A DNA stretch of 64,000 bases from NCBI GenBank assembly GCA_035236585.1, contig CP141135.1:1398001-1462000 (forward strand), written 5' to 3'. Below, one piece after another: positions 61,501 to 64,000 of this stretch. The position numbers and the translations under genes were made by a program. This DNA is from Warburgia ugandensis (Eukaryota > Streptophyta > Magnoliopsida > Canellales > Canellaceae). Every line of letters begins with the position of its first letter. The stretch's first letter is position 1. The notes beneath the pieces were generated by a model. The model was not told the DNA's origin. It saw only the letters and a list, made by a program, of their open reading frames with translations, and did not search any database.

Positions 61501-64000
61501 TATATTGCATTTGCACCACATCACTGTAGTATTTTGTTTATGACAATAGTACTATTGTCTCTTCCATGAATAACACCGGTAAGGTGACATCAGGGAAAAC
61601 TTTTATGCTAATGTGTCTTGATATGGGATAGAGCAAGACTGTTTTGTAGCTATTGGTGGAAGCCTATATTGATTAAGACGGATTTGGCAACACATATGCC
61701 CATGGATCCTATGACGAATCACTAGCATCACTATGAATGAAGCCTGTTTCTTTTGATCTTTTACATGGCTGTTATTGACCTCCACCATTCATTGGCATCT
61801 GAAGGTACAATTTGGTCCAACCCCAGTCATTTGTTAGGGCTTTTGTTAGATAGACCATGCCCAAAATCTTCTCCATCGAATGTTCCTAGCTTTTGTTGTT
61901 TTTAATGCTCCAAAAGTGGACGCTGAACATTAGTTTGCACTGGACGAAACTAGTTTAGTTTTCTCAACTGCCTTTTGCTAAGTATTGGAGTAGCTATAAC
62001 TAATTTAGTTTTCTCAACTCCCGTCTGCTGAGAATTTTGAGTAGCTTCGTGATCATGACAGTTGAAGCTGCATGCTTGTCTCCATATCATTTTCTGAGTA
62101 CTATTACTAGAACATTTGGCCGATCCCTAATCGGGATAAGGTCTTGATGATGATGATTATTACTAGAACATTTCTTGTATGCATTCATAGTATCTTACAG
62201 ATATGTTAGAAGTATATGTGAGCGAATGACTAGAACAAATTAAATTAGACGTGTATTTCTAAATTAAGGTTATACTTGCATTGGGATATGATTAACAGGT
62301 AGCCAAACATATCTGCTATCATATAATGTCATACTGCAACTATATTTCCAACTACTTTGATTTACTATAGTTGCTGTAGAAGTCTTCTCCTAACTCCTGC
62401 TTGTACTCCTTCCAATTTTCTTTTCTTAGTTGCGAACTTGCAGAACTGCACACCTAACCAGCCTAATAGTTTCGTATCTAGCCAGAAGTGAATGCTATTT
62501 TTCATGAAGCGTGGTATCAGGGGTATGTTAATGACTGCAATTCAATACTTTCTGTCAGTTCTCAGAATTGCTCATTCTCAAGTAGGAGCTGCATCTTAGG
62601 TACTGCATGATCCTGTTATATATGTTGACTCCTTCAGAGCTGCGTTACATTAACTCATATCTTGTTGTTTCTTGCAAGTCACTCAGCCATATTGAAGTTA
62701 TTTTTCATCTGATAGAAGGATGTCAACTCAGTGAGATAAGGTTACATCAAGATCTTGATAGTTGAGAATGCGTTTAGTTTTGCATCTTGTCTTACTGCCC
62801 TTTGCAAGTTCTTATTTTCAACAGATTTTGATAGCTGTGGTTTCTGTTGGCTTTTATTGGTTGCTTTATCAATGTGACCTTTTAGCATCAATAACCTAAC
62901 TAGCAATATACTCCTTTTGAGTTTACTATGACATTCAGTAGTATTTTGGTATGCATTTCAGTCTTAATTCATGTGTCTTTTGACAGAAACTTTATATTCT
63001 TGACTTTGGTATTTATTTCAGGTATCTTGGTCTTTAAATAAATATTTAGATGATCTAATTTGGTTAGATGATGTCTGAAATTTCTTTCGGTCGTTTTGCT
63101 AACCCTTGCGAAGTCTTTGTATGCATCATAAATTATATAGGTATCCTCTCTTGTCTGAGGCAGAATTTGCAGAGTGTTGTCCTGTCTGTCGAGGAAATTG
63201 CAACTGTAAGGCATGCCTGCGTATTGATACAGCACCAAAGGTCTGTTTGTAGGTTATTCTATGGTGTCACTAACAGACAGTTTACTGATGCAACCACTTA
63301 AGTTCCTATATAGATCTTGTAACTTGCATCTTTATACACCTGCAGAATTCAGGAAGATTGATATCCGAAGTTGAGAAAAAAGAACATTATTATTATTTAA
63401 TATGTAAACTTCTTCCATCCTTAAATAAAATAATTCAAGATCAAAGAATGGAGAAAGAGTTAGAAGCCAAACTTAAAGGTACCAGTCACCCGAAATTGTC
63501 TCTGGCATCTTCAGTTAGTTCTTGACTGCCATTTTCATTTGACCAGGACTACCACCATCTGAAATAAAACCTAAGCAAGAGGCTTGCTCCAGTGAGCGTA
63601 TATACTGGTAGATCTCTCTTTCCTACATTATAATTACTTACAATTTTGCAGTTTGCTTAGCAGCTTTGACTTTTGCTTATATCTTCAATTATCAAGTTCT
63701 GATTCTGTCATGATGTTTGGAGCAGTGACAACTGTGAAACATCCATTGTTGATTTCCATAGAAGCTGTCCAAAATGTTCTCTTGACCTCTGCCTTAGTTG
63801 TTGCTGGGAGATGCGGGGACGCAACCTATGGGGTGGTGAGGTAGTAGATATCTGCTATCCTATTGAAAGGGAGGCTTATCATCAAGATAGAGGTCCTATT
63901 CAAAAGACTAATAGACAAAACAGGACATCATATATTCACGTTAATAGGATCCCTTCACGGCAGTTTCAGCCAGCGACTGAACGTAAAGCCCTCCATGATG
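58501..64000 (+). CDS. JMJ25/KDM3-like protein, gene B, 5' part (cut by window edge)
   Basis: Exons deduced: 58501-58824, 59236-59355, 59513-59638, 59795-59878, 60021-60155, 60322-60408, 60549-60676, 63141-63240, 63346-63478, 63547-63607, 63726 to past 64000; all in phase (524 codons visible). It starts with a WRC domain, C-X9-C-X10-C-X2-H at residues 15-39 ([18 protein letters not shown]), a plant DNA-binding or nuclear-targeting motif. Five small exons follow with charged coil ([12 protein letters not shown]) and AT-hook-like cores ([20 protein letters not shown]), then the Cys-rich finger ([34 protein letters not shown]) and second finger ([18 protein letters not shown]). Exons 7, 8 and 10 have the same lengths (128, 100, 61) as in gene A. 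An upstream in-frame ATG at 58405 would add 32 aa. The JmjC domain, and so catalytic status, lies outside the window. Confidence 0.85.
59030..60410 (+). repeat. Tandemly amplified AT-hook/coil exon-intron units in gene B
   Basis: Exons 2-6 all begin and end in phase 0; four of the five begin with a (G/I)VG peptide, and most end with a D/E-K-[DE]SS-type peptide. The intron stretch before most of them repeats a common string of the type ttggatttgatntggttttg, then a T/C-rich run ending ctggttttcag or ttggttctcag. A further copy of the intron string at about 59065-59100 has no exon. This points to repeated duplication of a ~250-bp exon-plus-intron unit. Confidence 0.7.
61062..61105. repeat. (ATC)n-rich microsatellite
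   Basis: gtcatcatcatcctcatcat and similar, imperfect. It could be the seed of, or derived from, the GATGAT tail of an RTE LINE in reverse, but no LINE sequence adjoins it. Confidence 0.7.
61430..61502 (-). mobile_element. 73-bp Au SINE 3' fragment with 19-bp TSD in gene B intron 7
   Basis: tattgcatttgcaccacat occurs at 61411-61429 and 61503-61521. The 73 bp between are the SINE 3' end on the minus strand (aaagggcagccttgtgcacg, then ggcggaccacaaagggtcta), 5'-truncated. The perfect duplication makes it a young or well-preserved insertion. Confidence 0.9.
62102..62173 (+). mobile_element. 40-bp RTE LINE tail insertion with 16-bp TSD
   Basis: tattactagaacattt at 62102-62117 is repeated at 62158-62173. 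Between lie 40 bp (62118-62157): ggccgatccctaatcgggat, aaggtctt and GATGATGATGAT, the extreme 3' end of the RTE LINE family seen at 45060 and 42600. It lies in intron 7 of gene B. Confidence 0.9.

Overview
The window reads as nuclear DNA of a flowering plant. It has spliced genes with GT-AG introns, a P-class pentatricopeptide repeat (PPR) gene, an organellar bL25-like gene, plant KDM3/JMJ25-type genes (one with a plant WRC domain) and many copies of the angiosperm Au SINE. The mix of Au SINEs, RTE-clade LINEs and AT-rich filler would fit a magnoliid or another early-diverging angiosperm, but that placement is a guess; no marker here fixes the species.

Layout. 1-12.1 kb is intergenic: one possible orphan exon (3.16-3.33 kb), Au SINE copies and a full-length dead RTE LINE (6.26-10.0 kb) bounded by a target-site duplication (TSD). 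12.16-14.50 kb (minus strand) is an intact intronless 782-aa PPR gene. 16.86-18.46 kb (minus) is a broken E-type PPR pseudogene. 19.85-20.28 kb holds a probable gypsy gag relic. 21.03-26.59 kb (plus) is a three-exon bL25/TL5-like gene. 27.2-30.58 kb is a hAT-like element into which a large LTR retrotransposon inserted, leaving a 2.6-kb solo LTR with a perfect 5-bp TSD.

32.9-64 kb is a local cluster of JMJ25/KDM3-like histone-demethylase genes: a short relic (32.9-33.2 kb), a complete gene A (34.5-48.7 kb, 13 exons deduced, 875 aa), a truncated copy of the zinc-finger region immediately downstream (49.6-50.5 kb), and gene B (58.5 kb to beyond the right edge). Gene B carries an N-terminal WRC domain and five in-phase AT-hook/coiled-coil exons that look tandemly amplified. 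Gene A has lost all of that, and its JmjC domain reads HCN where the Fe(II)-binding HxD motif is expected. Introns of gene A have collected RTE LINEs (one nested in another), Au SINEs and a TIR element.

The most unusual small-scale signals are two footprint-sized retro-insertions: 31 bp of Au SINE head and 40 bp of RTE LINE tail, each flanked by a TSD of 16-18 bp. Between 50.5 and 58.4 kb there is only AT-rich repeat-derived DNA, including an LTR-like end and a 25-bp minisatellite. Exon boundaries were deduced by eye from splice signals, reading phase and comparison of the paralogues; no transcript data were available.
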